A stretch of 64,000 bases of DNA from Tethya wilhelma (taxonomy: Eukaryota; Porifera; Demospongiae; Tethyida; Tethyidae), in the NCBI GenBank assembly GCA_964030475.1, contig CAXIPT010000005.1, positions 4,196,650 through 4,260,649 on the forward strand, read 5' to 3'. A model generated the notes under the pieces. That model was not told the origin of the DNA, did no database searches, and saw only the letters and a program-made list of their open reading frames with translations. The translations under genes and the position numbers were made by a program. Below, in pieces: positions 11,674 through 23,305 of the stretch (its first letter is position 1; each line of letters begins with the position of its first letter).

Positions 11674-11674
11674 N

Positions 11675-13160
11675 CGTCATCAGTGACAGAATGGGTTACT
11701 CGACTAGTAGCACCTCTCTTCTTCTTCACTCCCTCACCTGATTCAAACGAGTCATCAGTGACAGTGTGGGCTGCTATACCTGTGGCATCTCCCCTCACTT
11801 TGAATGGAGTAGCAGCTTGTGAATAGTTTGAATACTCACTCTCAGAGAAAGAAGTATGATCTGATGGCTGTAGAGGAGAAGTCAAGTAAGAACCATCACA
11901 ATTCTTTGACTCAGGAGTACTTGAATGAAAAGGCATGAACTTGATTCCTTGTTTCTGAGCTAGCTAGGCTGTTGGTGTTGAGAACTCTTTTCTTTCAGCA
12001 AATGGATTTATGTGACGATTGAACGGATAGACTCCAGTTATTCTGAACCCCGACATTATCGTTGATGGTGTCATAGCTTGGTGCCATGATTCACTAAAAA
12101 GGCGACTCCAAACAGACATAGTGACAACTTTTCCAGGGTTGTTAGCCATATACTTGTCACAAGCATGATTCCAATGTGACTTAAGAGCATGGAATGGAGT
12201 GACATCTAAGGGTTGTGCCAGGTGAGTAACATTAGGTGGTAAACAAAACATGATAATTCCTGAGGCAGCTGCCTCTCGTATGCACTCAGGGTTATAATGG
12301 GATGCATGACCATCTATCAGTAAAAGAACAGGCCTCTTACGAGGGATTTTCTTCAAGAAATGCATTCGAAACCAAAGTGAAAACAAGTCACCATCCATCC
12401 AACCACTTTTAGAAAGTCCATAAAAAGTACCAGGTACTTCTCCTTGAATTAAATCTTCTGTTAGCCCCTTCCGTTTGAAGATAACCATAAGCGGGATGTA
12501 TTGCCCATTGGCAGAAACACATGCAAGGATAGTAACTTGTTGTTTGTTACCAGAAGTATTTACAGTCACATGCTTTTGTCCTCGTACAGCAATTCTACGG
12601 CCTGGATGATGCTGCAAGGGAACACCACTTTCATCAGCATTGTAGATCCGTGAAGGCTCGTTAAGGAGGTCATTTGACGACAAAATTTCTTCCAAAAGAT
12701 CATAATACTTTCTGAATGTTTCTGGATTTTGAGCCACTGCACGTCTGTATGCAAGTGATTCACCAGCTCGTAGTGTGAGATGCGGGTGTCGCTGTCGGAA
12801 ACGGTCCCACCAACCATGGCTGACTGTGGCAGAATCAACCCCCCTTTTCTTTGCAACAATTGACCCCACAACCGCTCGTACCTCACGAACTGTTTTAGCA
12901 CAACCAACTTGCGAACATCCTTCTAGCCACCTCACCACCTCTTCCTCTTCCGCATCTGAAAGATATTTTGGAAAGCCAGCTGAGGCTCCAAGCAAAATTT
13001 TACCACTAGCATGATCATGCAGAGTTGATTTCGGAATTCCATAAGTATCTGCTGCATCATTCACGAATTGCCATTCCACTAGCCACTGCTTCTACAGCAA
13101 GTTGAAGTTTACTAAGATTTTCTCCTTTGTGGTATGTTTGTCTAACTTGCGCTGAGGGCC
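11675..13160 (-). pseudogene. Pogo-like DDE transposase, main body, broken
   Basis: The minus strand encodes a pipsqueak-type helix-turn-helix start (KGENLSKLQLAVEAV, then YGIPKSTLHDH), a CENP-B-type second HTH (VVRWLEGCSQVGC to WWDRFRQRHP) and a DDE_1 catalytic core. The three acidic residues are visible in YNADESG, LLLIDGHASH and AQPLDV, the last two 36 residues apart (DD35D). Two lesions break it. About 4 extra bases near 13058 shift frame between the first helix and YGIPKSTL. An in-frame TAG at 11964 follows FSTPTA, while the same frame reads on through LAQKQGIKFMPFHSS to the SFSESEY tail. Copy B (13620-14100) has AAG at the TAG position. It is probably inactive, though intact relatives could mobilise it. 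Confidence 0.8.
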
Positions 13161-13619
13161 AATCTTGGTGGGGTTGGTGCACTACTCACAGAGCTGGAGA
13201 CAACTCTTCGATTTAGAGGAGCTGACTCTGTGAAAAAATCACAATTCCATTAAAGATTTTAGTATTTCTACACCCAGCTCTAATTCCTAGAATTAGCAGT
13301 TACTCTAATTATTACACACCATAAAACTATAATTGACAAATCATATATTACTCAAGATATACACATACAGATAAGCTATAGGCTTCTCATTTTAGATTAT
13401 AGACAAAGTCTAATACATTTCTTACCTTTATGAGCACTCATACTCCACAAAAACACTTCCAACTTACTTCATGTGGCAAACAGCTTCACGTGTTCCTCTT
13501 GCGCATGCGTAGAAGTTATATAAAAATGGTGTGATTAACGATCGATTTATGAGCCAAACTAGTAATATTGCACGTGCAAAATCATTACAAATCATTAATG
13601 ATTGATCAGTATTTCAGAA

Positions 13620-14576
13620 ATTGTCAGTATACACTAACACCTCTCTTCTTCTTCACTCTTGCATCATCAGTGACAGAGTGGCTTGCTTGACTAGTAGCAC
13701 CTCTCTTCTTCTTCACTCCCTCACCCGATTCAAACGAATCTTGAGGGACAATGTGAGCTGCTATACCAGTGGCATCTCCCCTCACTTTGTATGAAGTAGC
13801 AGCTTGTAAATAGTTTGAATATTCACTCTCAGACAAGGATCGAAGCATGATCTGATGGCTGTAGAGCGAAAGTCCACCACAATTAACTCTTTGACTCAGA
13901 AGTTCTATGGCTAGAATGGATAAAAGGCATGAACTTGATTCCTTGTTTCTGAGCTAGCTTGGCTGTTGAGAATTCTTTTCTTTTAGCAAATGAAGTTATG
14001 TGGTGATTGAACAGATAGATTCCAGTTATTCTATACCCCAACATTATCGTTGATGGAATTGTGTCTCTGATTCAGGAGGAGCTAGCTGACTCTGTAAAAA
14101 AAAAAAAAATCAAATTTACATTAACACTTTGGCATTCTGCATCCAGCCCTATCGCTAGAATTTAGATATCAGAAAAGTAAGACAGTTTATCTACTCTAAT
14201 TGTTACGCACCATAAACGGTAAATTGACAAAAACACTAGATATAGATATGCTGTAGGCTTCTAATTTTAGTTAACAGAAGAAAATGAATACAATTTTTAC
14301 CTTTATGAGCATATATGAGCACCCATACTCCACAAAACACGGCGTGTAGCCACCAGGTAACACGGGGAAGTAAAATCCAATACCAACGTACAACGTGAGG
14401 CCTGTTTCACGTGCTTCTCATGCGCATGCGTAGTAGAATATCTTAAAAAAGGCTTGATTCGTGAACCAACCTAGATGTAGACATCAATGGTAGCAGACCA
14501 CTCATTAACGTCAGCGAGTGTCCGCTATTTGAATGCGTCCGGTATATTGTGGTGTCCGGTGAATGGTGAGTTACTC
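13620..14576 (-). mobile_element. Internally deleted pogo-like copy (5' end joined to transposase C-terminus)
   Basis: The 5' terminal repeat (14550-14576) and a leader resembling 13200-13450 are followed directly by a diverged transposase C-terminus. This covers the region around IYLFNHH, KRKEFSTAKLAQKQGIK and SESEYSNYLQAATSY, and two minisatellite units, stopping at about 13624. The DDE core is missing. It is either a MITE-like deletion derivative or an internal duplication at the 5' end of the larger element. Confidence 0.6.
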
Positions 14577-14634
14577 TATATAGACTGTTGTGATTTTGAT
14601 GGCATTCAGAGACTTGAGCTTCATTTGTAGTCTG

Positions 14635-15198
14635 AGTCTCGCTATATAGCCAGACTCTCCGCAAAAATGGGAGAACTGGTGAACAATGCATAGTAAACTC
14701 ATTCTCATTACCAGAATCTGGTATTGACCACAATCATGTTTTGCAGGTTGTAGATGACGTAATATAAACCGCAATGCAACTGCAGCTCAGTGCTCATCAT
14801 AGAAACTTCTATCTGGTAGGATTTTGCTAGAACAATTAATAGAGCATGCACCTTAATTCCTTTGTAGCGAAGGTCCTCTCTATCCTTACCTACAAACTAA
14901 GTATAAACTGAGTCAATTTTATCACGCTGAGTCATGAAACAAAATAGTACTTTCACATACATCTCACTTGTTCGTCAAACACAAGACTTGGCCATGTTTT
15001 GTTGTTGTTTTGTAAGAATGCTCATGCTGACTAAACTCTCAGAAAAAAAACGAGAGAGAAACTTTATCTACAACCCACACCCATTTATGGAACATAATAT
15101 ATTGTGATTATTACCAGATTCTGGTAATGAGAACAAGTTTACTATATGCTGTTCACCAGACACTCCCATTTTCGGCGGAGAGTCTGGCTAGCGAGACT
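14635..15198. mobile_element. ~560-bp element with ~100-bp inverted repeats
   Basis: Bases 14635-14745 and about 15095-15198 are reverse complements with a few differences (AGTCTCGCTA...GCCAGACTCTCC at the outer ends). The core has no gene. It sits 58 bases from the pogo end at 14576. No clear target duplication was found. Confidence 0.5.
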
Positions 15199-15503
15199 AT
15201 ACTTCATTCATGGGGAACCAGGATCAGCTGCTTTAAGTTGATCTTTCTCCAGGATCAGGAATCGAAATACTTAGTCAAAATCTGAATAGTGAGTGTCCCA
15301 TTTGCAAAGTAATCAATCTTAACTGTGTAGGTAAGTTGTTGTTTTTTTTACATCTAGCTTCCGGGGGCAAGTTATTAGCAAACATCCTGCACCCGGACAC
15401 ATTGTAAAAGATACAAGAGTACCCTGAGGGTTACGTTTTGCCATATTCCAAACTCTGTTACTTTGGCCTTGACTCTTCCGTACAGTAGCACATTCCCTGT
15501 TGA
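15199..15503. other. Intergenic, nothing recognised
   Basis: Sequence between the TIR element and the duplicated segment; no family recognised. Confidence 0.35.
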
Positions 15504-15897
15504 TGAGTCTTCTAGCATTAAGCTTTGTTTTGATCTCTGCGCTAGTGTCCTTCTGCACCGGAAAGTTCATTATTCACAAGAATTGAAGTTTTATAGGCTG
15601 CACATGAACTAATCATTAATTTTTTGATAACTGCATGTGGTAGCTACATATACCCAGTATAATAGTGGCATTCTTTATCGGTTGCCATAATTATGGCAAT
15701 GGTATGAGGTTTAATTAGGAGAAACAATCGGGGAATTACCTATGTATGTATGTAGGTAGGTACACTTGAAGTAGTGAATCACCTGTGCATCTTGCCACAA
15801 ACAATATACAAAAAATATAAGCATTAAAATAAATTGTATACATAATTATAATGTATGAATGTATGGTAGTTATATCCACAAGTAATTCTTCTCGTAC

Positions 15898-16814
15898 TTA
15901 GTTATTTCTACAAAATCTAAGGTATAAGTATGTTGCTGGGCACACAATACATACTATAAAACAAATTATGAACAAACTTAGTGAACTTGTAAATTTGTCC
16001 ATCTCAGATTGCTTAATCTTAGTGGTGGATATAACCTTAGTGTAATTTGTATTTGGTGTGTGATGTTCGACTTTTGCCAAAACACATGAGGGGTTGTATT
16101 TGTTGCCAGTTGCAGCTGGATGTATTACACACGACCTGTCATAGCCTGGTATAATCGCACAACTCATTCCCACTGGTGATTGGTAGTATTTGCGATAGCC
16201 TACAATCGTATAAGTAAGGTTGGTTTTATCATAATGGTTTGTGTATTCTGGAGAAATCTCCAATGCTATGAAATAGTAAAGACTTCTTGTTACTTCCACA
16301 CTATAATTAGGTCTGTCATAAGATAGACATTCTTTCATTACTGGTGATGCAGCTGTGCGATCTTCAATGAAGTTCATGTATTGCTTATAGTTATGGAATA
16401 TGTTTATTTCAGCTAGGCAGGTAGAATTTGATGGTAGTACCTCTTCAAAGCTAAAGTAATATGTAATGTTTGAACCTTCAAGTAAATAATATTCAGATAA
16501 TCTGAATATTTCCCGACTTGTCTGTAAACTCAACTGACTAGTTTCATTAATGTTCGTAGTTTCATTGATAAAGCTATCACATGTTTTATTGTAGAAGTAC
16601 ATTTTGCTTGCTGCATTACGTACCTCAGTGAATTCCAACTCCTTTGTAATTTTTGGATCGTATTTTAGTATAAGAACAATATCTGAATTTCCGATAACAC
16701 TTTCATTAGTCAAACCATTTTTCTTGTAATTGTTCAAGGAGGTGCACATGGAAATTAAACTTGCAAATCCACCTAACAAAAAGATTGTTACTGTAACAGT
16801 ACATATGACAGCAC
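15898..16814 (-). CDS. Two-pass membrane protein of unknown family, main exon
   Basis: I do not recognise the family. The exon opens after a CTTTAG acceptor and encodes about 305 residues. These are a hydrophobic N-terminal segment (VTVTIFLLGGFASLISM), a ~240-residue loop rich in N-glycosylation sequons (NKTC, NETT, NITY, NSTC, NYSV, NLTY, NYTK) with about eight cysteines, and a C-terminal membrane helix (LFIICFIVCIVCPATYLYL) with a short basic tail ending RFCRNN. The likely layout is both termini inside and a folded, disulphide-bonded ectodomain. The N-terminus must come from exons further right; candidates lie at 18542-18912. There is no ATG at the start of this exon. A second, broken copy is at 20256-21187. 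Confidence 0.65.
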
Positions 16815-16850
16815 CTAAAGAAAGAGAGAAAGGATCATTGCATGAAGCTA

Positions 16851-18167
16851 CACTGTTAGAAATAAGGTGTCCATCAACACCCCATTATTGACCGAAAAAT
16901 TTTTCGGGGTGTTACCTAACACTCCAGTGTCGTACAACACCTATTCTGTGTTGAACAACACCCATGGGTGTTTATCAAAACCTTTTGTACAATAATACTT
17001 CATACTCATATTAAATACATCTTAGCATCATAACAACACTCAGAAATGGCTATATGCAACTTAGAACCATCTAATAGTGCCAAATCACTGACTTTTAAAC
17101 AGGCTAATTTATATTCAATAATAATGACATCATTACTGAGCATGCTCAGTAGCGCAATTTTGAACTTAGAGTGAGCAGCTGTAAATTTTGTCTTGTGTGA
17201 AGATGCTGAGTTCTTCAACAAAACCCTGAAAGGATGACTTCTAGGCAGGAAAAACTGAAAAGGAGAGAGTTAAACTTGTCAAGAATTCAATTTGGAGTGC
17301 TTGAGGTAAGAAAAGTTGATGTTTTACAGTCTAACTGAGCTGTACTAACTGGGCTGATATTTATTTTTTCAGCGCCGTTGATAAGTCATTGGAAAAGCTC
17401 CAATACCCCCAAATATGACTTCCAGATAACATAAACAGATGGCTGCAACCTAGATAAACTCAAAATTTAAGGTAAGAACAGCTAGATAAGACCTACTGTT
17501 ATAAGCTGTATGCATGGTTGATAACAAATCGTGAACTTTGAACCCTTGTAGATCAGCGCGCTAAGCCTGATCCTGTGAGAGAAAGGCTTACTTGGTCTTA
17601 GGAACAGTGATGGCAGTTATGGTGAAATGAAGAGTATACACAAAAGCCTGAAATGCACTCATTCAATATGTTAAAGAGACTCACTGATGGTAAGTGTAAG
17701 CATCATTACAAGTGTGTATGTGTGGATATACATATTTTTAGTGTACAAATTAAATAGTGATGGGAAAAGCTAGCTATATGTACATGTTATGTAGCTATAA
17801 TTATGTCAATTAGACAATAATGTCCTCGATCTATTACTGTACAGGTAGCCACAAGCATACAGCAACTCCCGGCTGGACATGCAGTTGTCAAGAAAGACTC
17901 TGGACAGATCATAGAAACAATTTATGCTGTGTTTGAATTGAATTTTGTTCATGAAATTGATACATTAAAGGTTCTGTGTAGCTACAGAATGTTGTATAGC
18001 TGGGTGCTCAATAACAACACTGGAGTGTTATATAGCACATAAAGGAGTGCTACGTAACACTCCAGTGAATTTTGAGGGGTGCCCTATAACACTCCAGGGG
18101 TGCAAAACTTAAACATTACGCGGGACACCCCCAAAAGGTGTTAACTTACACCTTATTTCTAACAGTG
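16851..18167. mobile_element. 1,317-bp TA-flanked element (Tc1/mariner-type MITE) in intron
   Basis: The ends are CACTGTTAGAAATAAGGTG and its reverse complement, with TA on both sides (16849-16850, 18168-18169). The duplicated segment at about 21230 has the uninterrupted site 'gaagctatagtttattc', so boundaries and target duplication are proven by the empty paralogue. Subterminal words related to ACACTCCAGTG recur in both orientations at both ends. There is no transposase frame inside. It lies in the presumed intron upstream of the exon at 15898-16814. Confidence 0.9.
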
Positions 18168-18541
18168 TATAGTTTATTCATGCATGCAGAGCCACTACTT
18201 GTAAACTTAGATATGAAAACAGGTAAAGAGCCGGGATAGTTTCAGGATGGGGTTCTAGACAGCTAGACATAATTATGCCAACTGTTAATTTTCTTGCATG
18301 GAGAACCTTAAGTTTAGGCCAGTCCTTTTAGTAAGTCATGTACAAAAGCAACATACATAATTATTATCATAATTGTCAGTGAGTTACCTAGCTATACCTT
18401 ATCCAAGTGACATTGCTCTGCCTCATGCAAAGGAAAAAAGTGGGTGGGTCTAGGTTACATTAAAAAGGTAGGGCTGTTGCAAAATACTTGCGTTTAAACT
18501 TAGTTTCTAAATCCTGAATTTGCCCCTGGCCTTATGTACTT

Positions 18542-18912
18542 TCAGTATTGACACGTACATCCCTTCCAAGACTTAGTCCTGTTTGACTTCTGATCTTGGG
18601 TTTGAGGCTCTGGATTGATAATAGATACCACTTCAAATTCTCTTCCATCTGATGTACCTAGTCCTTGTTTTCTCGAATCCTCTACAGAGTGTGTGCTCGA
18701 GTGGTGGATGTCCATAAATGGCCTATTTTCAGTAGATCCGTAGTTCAATTGATACTTCTTTGCAATTGTTGGTTGCATTCAAACCACTCCTTTTCCCATT
18801 AGAGTTTAATTCATCACCAGCTTTAGTCCTTGGAGTCATTTCCTCTTTATCTACAGGTTCTCTTTGACTTTTACAAAATTTAGAGTACTCAACCTTTCTA
18901 TTGGCCATAGTT
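18542..18912 (-). CDS. Candidate 5' exon(s) of the two-pass membrane protein gene
   Basis: One minus-strand frame starts at an ATG (about 18910; MANRKVEYSKFCKSQ) and runs about 58 codons. A second, overlapping frame (MQPTIAKKYQLNYGS... to WKGCTCQY) continues to 18542. Both are hydrophilic and could be a cytoplasmic N-terminus. The region lies upstream on the right strand and is partly conserved in the second copy (21605-21690). Which frame is used, and where the splice donor is, cannot be settled from one sequence; a frameshift is possible. Confidence 0.3.
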
Positions 18913-19897
18913 GTGTCTGTTGTAATTCTTTTGAGTTAAATGCTGTATTTAAAATTAATGTGTTCACAAATTTAGAGTCTACCACACCCCTTAATTTTGA
19001 GGATGAGTATAATCCTGTAGCTTGTACTTAATTTGAACCTGAACAATGTTATCATCATGCCTAAGATTTGTATCTGTGTCTATGAATAATGATACAGTAT
19101 ATTCATTTTGCTTGAATTTATTCGTGGCTTTGGCTAGCTATTAATACCAAGTTTTTCTATAATATGGATATGTTCACACTAACAATCGTATATTTTGGAT
19201 TAGTGTATATTATCCCTTTAGAGCCGATTGCGGATTTTTCCGCACGCACGTATTCAACGTTCGCAATTTTTTGCAACTTATCGCATATTTTTTATTCTAG
19301 CCATGGCATTTGAGCTGTGGGCTCTAGACTCACTATTCAAATAGGTAAGGTAGTGCTCTAGTAAAATACTAAGTTTGACCCAGATCTAATTAGTGAATGT
19401 GGCGATATACACGTTAGAAGTCAAAGGTCGCGTTTGCGTCGAGATCGAGACCATCGGTTTTAAATCACATTTTTTTCCTAGTGCTTTGCAGGAGAAGCTT
19501 GACGCTAGTTATGGAGGTGCAGGGAGGCTTAGGCTATACCTGCAGCTAACCGCTTCTGTAGTCCTGCTTTGCTAGCTAGAAAAAAAGCCAAAAGTTTGCT
19601 ACTAATTTGGCGAACTTTGACTGCTTCCGTTTTTGCAATTAAGCGTTTGAAGTAAACAAATACTAACTTAGAGCACAATTGATACAGCTAATGGCTTAGT
19701 CCAACCTTAGCTAAGAGTAAATATTTGTATTGTGCTAATGGGCCATTTGGGCCATTTGTGCCATTCCTATGTACGTGCTAGACTACAGACAGAAATAGTG
19801 ATTTTTAGAGCAAATTAATCGTACTTACCAAAACATTGCCATTGGTCATCGCGCTTGGTTCTGAAATTTTCTAACAAACCACTGAGAACCTTTAGTA
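18913..19897. other. Intergenic, nothing recognised
   Basis: AT-rich sequence between the two duplicated segments. The longest open frame (19393-19575) has no recognisable features. Confidence 0.4.
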
Positions 19898-21691
19898 GAG
19901 TCTTCTAGCATTAAGCTTTGTTTTGATCTCTGCGCTAGTGTCCTTCTGCATCGGAAAGTTCAAGAATTGAAGTTTTATAGGCTGCACATGAACTAATCAT
20001 TTTTGATAACTGCATGTGGTAGCTACATACTCAGTATAGTGGCATTCTTTATCGGTTGCCATAATTATGGCAATGGGGTGAGGTTTAATTAGGAGAAGCA
20101 ATCGGGGGAATTACCTATGTATGTATGTAGGTTCACTTGAAGTAGTGAACCACCTGTGCATCTTGCCACAAATAATATACAAAAAATATAAGCATTAAAT
20201 TAAATTGTATAATGTATGAATGTATAGTTATATCCACAAGTAATTCTTCTTGTACTTAGTTATTTCTACAAAATCTCAGGTATAAGTATGTTGCTGGGCA
20301 CACAATACATACTGTAAAACAAATTATGAACAAACTTATTAATAAATAGTGAACTTGTAAATTTATCCATCTCAGATTGCTTAATCTTAGTGGTGGATAT
20401 AACCTTAGTGTAATTTGTATTTGGTGTGTGATGTTCAACTTTTCCCAAAACACATGAGGGCGGGTTGTATTTGTTGCCAGTTGCAGCTGGATGTATTACA
20501 CACGACCTGTCATAGCCTGGTATAATCGCACAACTCGTTCCCACTGGTGATTGGTAGTATTTTTGATAGCCTACAATTGTATAAGTAAGGTTGGTTTTAT
20601 CATAATGGTTTGTGTATTCTGGAGAAATATCCAATGCTATGAAATAGTAAAGACTTCTTGTTACTTCCACACTATAGTTAGGTCTGTCATAAGATAGACA
20701 TTCTTTCATTACTGGTGATGCAGCTGTGCGATCTTCAATGAAGTTCATGTATTGCTTATAGTTATGATATATGTTTATTTCAGCTAGGCAGGTAGAATTT
20801 GATGGTAGTACCTCTTCAAAGCTAAAGTAATATGTAATGTTTGAACCTTCAAGTAAATATAATATTCAGATAATCTGAATGTTTCCTGATTTGTCTGTAA
20901 ACTCAACTGACTAGTTTCATTAATGTTTGTAGTTTCATTGACAAAGCTATCACATGTTTTATTGTAGAAGTACATTTTGCTTGCTGCATTACGTACCTCA
21001 GTGAATTCCATCTCCTTTGTAATTTTTGGATCATATTTTAGTATAAGAACAGTATCTGAATTTCCGATAACACTTTCACTAGTCAAACCATTTTTCTTGT
21101 AATTGTTCAAGGAGGTGCACATGGAAATTAAACTTGCAAATCCACCTAACAATAAGATTGTTACTGTAACAGTACATATAACAGCACCTAAAGAAAGAGA
21201 GAAATTTAAGGATCAGTGCATGAAGCTATAGTTTATTCATGCATGCAGAGCCACTACTTGTAAACTTAGATATGAAAACAGGTAAAGAGCCGGGGTAGTT
21301 TCAGGATGGGGTTCTAGACAGCTAGACTCACATGATTATGCCAACTGTTAATTTTCTTGCATGGAGAACCTTAAGTTTAGGCCAGTCCTTTTAGTAAGTC
21401 ATGTACAAAGCAACATACATAATAATTATCATAGTATCATAATTGTCAGTGAGTTACCTATACCTTATCCAAGTGACATTGCTCTGCCTCATGCAAAGGA
21501 AAAAAGTGGGTGGGTCTAGGTTACATTAAAAAGGTAGGGCTGATGCAAAATACTTGCGTTTAAACTTAGTTTCTAAATCCTGAATTTGCCCCTGGCCTTG
21601 TGTACTTTCAGTATTGACACGTACATCCCTTCCAAGACTTAGTCCTGTTCGACTTCTGATCTTGGGTTTGAGGCTCTGGATTGATAATAAA
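19898..21691. repeat. Segmental duplication, copy 2
   Basis: A near copy of 15504-18630 without the 1,317-bp insertion, ending at the gap at 21692. The start junction (tagTAGAGTCTTCTAGC) has no terminal inverted repeat, so the duplication was probably not transposon-mediated. Confidence 0.75.
20256..21187 (-). pseudogene. Two-pass membrane protein, frameshifted second copy
   Basis: Matches 15898-16814 across its length but has a 2-base insertion near 20857 and a 10-base insertion near 20341, each shifting the frame. A 3-base in-frame insertion lies near 20461. The cysteines and most sequons are otherwise kept, so decay is recent. If the segment is an alternative haplotype, the frameshifts would be a null allele rather than a paralogue. 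Confidence 0.7.
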
Positions 21692-22182
21692 NATTATTAT
21701 GCTTTATAGTGTTCGATGGGAGCTATGTGTCGTTTCTCAGTATTTTGTACAGTTCAAGTTTGATTTCTCATGGCTCTTGTGGTATCAACTCACATTCCCT
21801 CTAGCTGATATTACCTAGCTTGGACATTTCCCACAGAACTTGAGAAGTATAAACCACCAGTGTTAAATTTTATTGTCTTTTAGCTGTCATGTCCAGCTTG
21901 TTTGCAGAGAGTACACACTACCTTCCTTCGTTTTACTGTTTGTGACAGCATTGTCTAATAATGTTGGTGGTGTTATAGTGGATGATGCAGCAGTTTCGAA
22001 TCAAGGCTCTAGTCGGGTAGTTGCCATGTAATCTGCTGGCTTTGAACACACAGAATGTTGGTGTTTTTCGTCAACAAACTCGGATTTTTATCATAGAGGT
22101 AAACTTGTCTCTCTTTGCTGACTGCAATTACTTCTGGCATATCAGATGGGTTTGGCCTCCAGTCTTTGTTTTTGAGCATTAA

Positions 22183-22809
22183 CCGATTATATGCTAAATT
22201 CTTTTTTAAGTGAATGACGTCATAGCGCGGAATTAAAATTTTAAATTTTTTGTAGCTACGCCTTCTTTTTGTTTTTCTTCTACAAGTAAAGATCAGGCAA
22301 AGCTTTTTATATGATGCAGCTAAGCAACAATGAAGCTAACTATGCTCCAAGTCTTGTAGCTTAGTGAAGCTTTTGCAGGAAAAAAAAGCCTAATGTACGG
22401 GAGGGTCTAATACGCTAGGACATAGCTACGCGTCTAAAGATTTTTTTCCAGCTAGCCAACAACGCTTACAAAATTGATGCTATGGCTATATAGCCTAACT
22501 ATCCCTGCACTTACGTAGCAAGTTTCAAGCCTATCCTCTGAAGGGTTGTAGAAATAACGTCACTCTAAACTCTACCATCGTGATCGCAAAGATCGTGACC
22601 GTCAGTCGCTCAGCTACGAGTAGAGCCACACCTTACTAGCAGTTCTAAGTCTGACTTGATTTTTTGGTAGAGTAGTCCCTTACCTATTCGTATATAAAGT
22701 TTAAAGTTCAGGGCTAATTGCTTTGCTTGCAAAAAGTCGCTAATGCGTCAACGGCGGTTTGCAACACCCACGTGTTTGACGCAATAATGCGTAATTGGTG
22801 TATAATCGG
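22183..22809. mobile_element. Putative TTAA-flanked (piggyBac-type) MITE
   Basis: CCGATTATA at the left end is mirrored by TATAATCGG at the right end, each bordered by TTAA (22179-22182 and 22810-22813). TTAA duplication is characteristic of piggyBac elements. The inverted repeats are short and there is no transposase, so the call is tentative. Confidence 0.35.
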
Positions 22810-23262
22810 TTAATCTCTGTTCTGTTTTGTCGCTGTCACTGTCTGTGTTCCTTCATGGAAATGTAACCAGCATTTTGGAATCAAAGTTTTACATCTTCAT
22901 TCCCTTTGTTGTAGTTTGTTTAAAGTTATCGTTGAAAAAGTTTGCCCAGTCATATGTAGGTACTAAGACTTTTCCAAAAGAGTAGAGAGAAAATGACATC
23001 AAGTTGATAAAAGTTAACTTTTACTGTTTATTAACCTTGTTGTGCATAGTTTACAACTGCAGAATCTTTGACAATGGGAGCGATGTCATCCAGCCAATCC
23101 ACCTAGCTCCTTCTAATTGCCCTCTTTAGAGGCCAAAGCACTAGTCTGGAAAGAACTTGGTGTGTCCAACAATGAGAAACGACAAGGTAATCTTTGTGTT
23201 AATACTGACCATGACTCTTCATAATATATATATAGCATCATGTATTTGTAAATGTGAGTGTA

Positions 23263-23263
23263 A

Positions 23264-23294
<31 letters not shown>

Positions 23295-23305
23295 TGTGTG
23301 TGTGC
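23263..23305. repeat. (GT)n microsatellite
   Basis: About 20 GT dinucleotides with one TT interruption. Confidence 0.9.

Larger units (their letters stand above)
4208..14576 (-). mobile_element. Pogo/Tigger-like DNA transposon with PHD-finger transposase
   Basis: The left end reads GAGTAGACCCTCAGTATCC and the right end, reversed, reads GAGTAACTCACCATTCACC. Both continue into CCGGACACC and both are flanked by TA, as in the pogo branch of Tc1/mariner. On the minus strand the order is: 5' end at 14576; a deleted second copy of the 5' region and transposase C-terminus (13620-14100); the main transposase (13160-11675); a long charged tail with a coding minisatellite (9959-8935, 8583-8467, 8336-8162, 5566-4940); a PHD-finger exon (4843-4686); and the 3' end at 4208. 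A DYNC2H1 fragment (about 5569-8161) and a gap-bounded contig (9961-11673) interrupt it. Whether it is one 10-kb element or several nested copies cannot be decided because of the two gaps. Confidence 0.75.
15504..18630. repeat. Segmental duplication, copy 1 (partner 19898-21691)
   Basis: From GAGTCTTCTAGCATT at 15504 onward the sequence is matched, with a few percent difference and small indels, by 19898-21691. The partner lacks 16851-18167 and is cut by the gap at 21692. The unit carries the two-pass membrane protein gene. It may be a tandem duplication or two haplotypes placed side by side. Confidence 0.8.

Noticed and set aside
12566..13014. Other frames over the transposase (113 codons minus, 79 plus)
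   Set aside because: Shadows of the DDE frame, which has the conserved catalytic motifs.
22668..22690. Possible degenerate pogo-type terminus (tagagtagtccctta)
   Set aside because: Only the first ~12 bases resemble the element end; the CCGGACACC part is absent.
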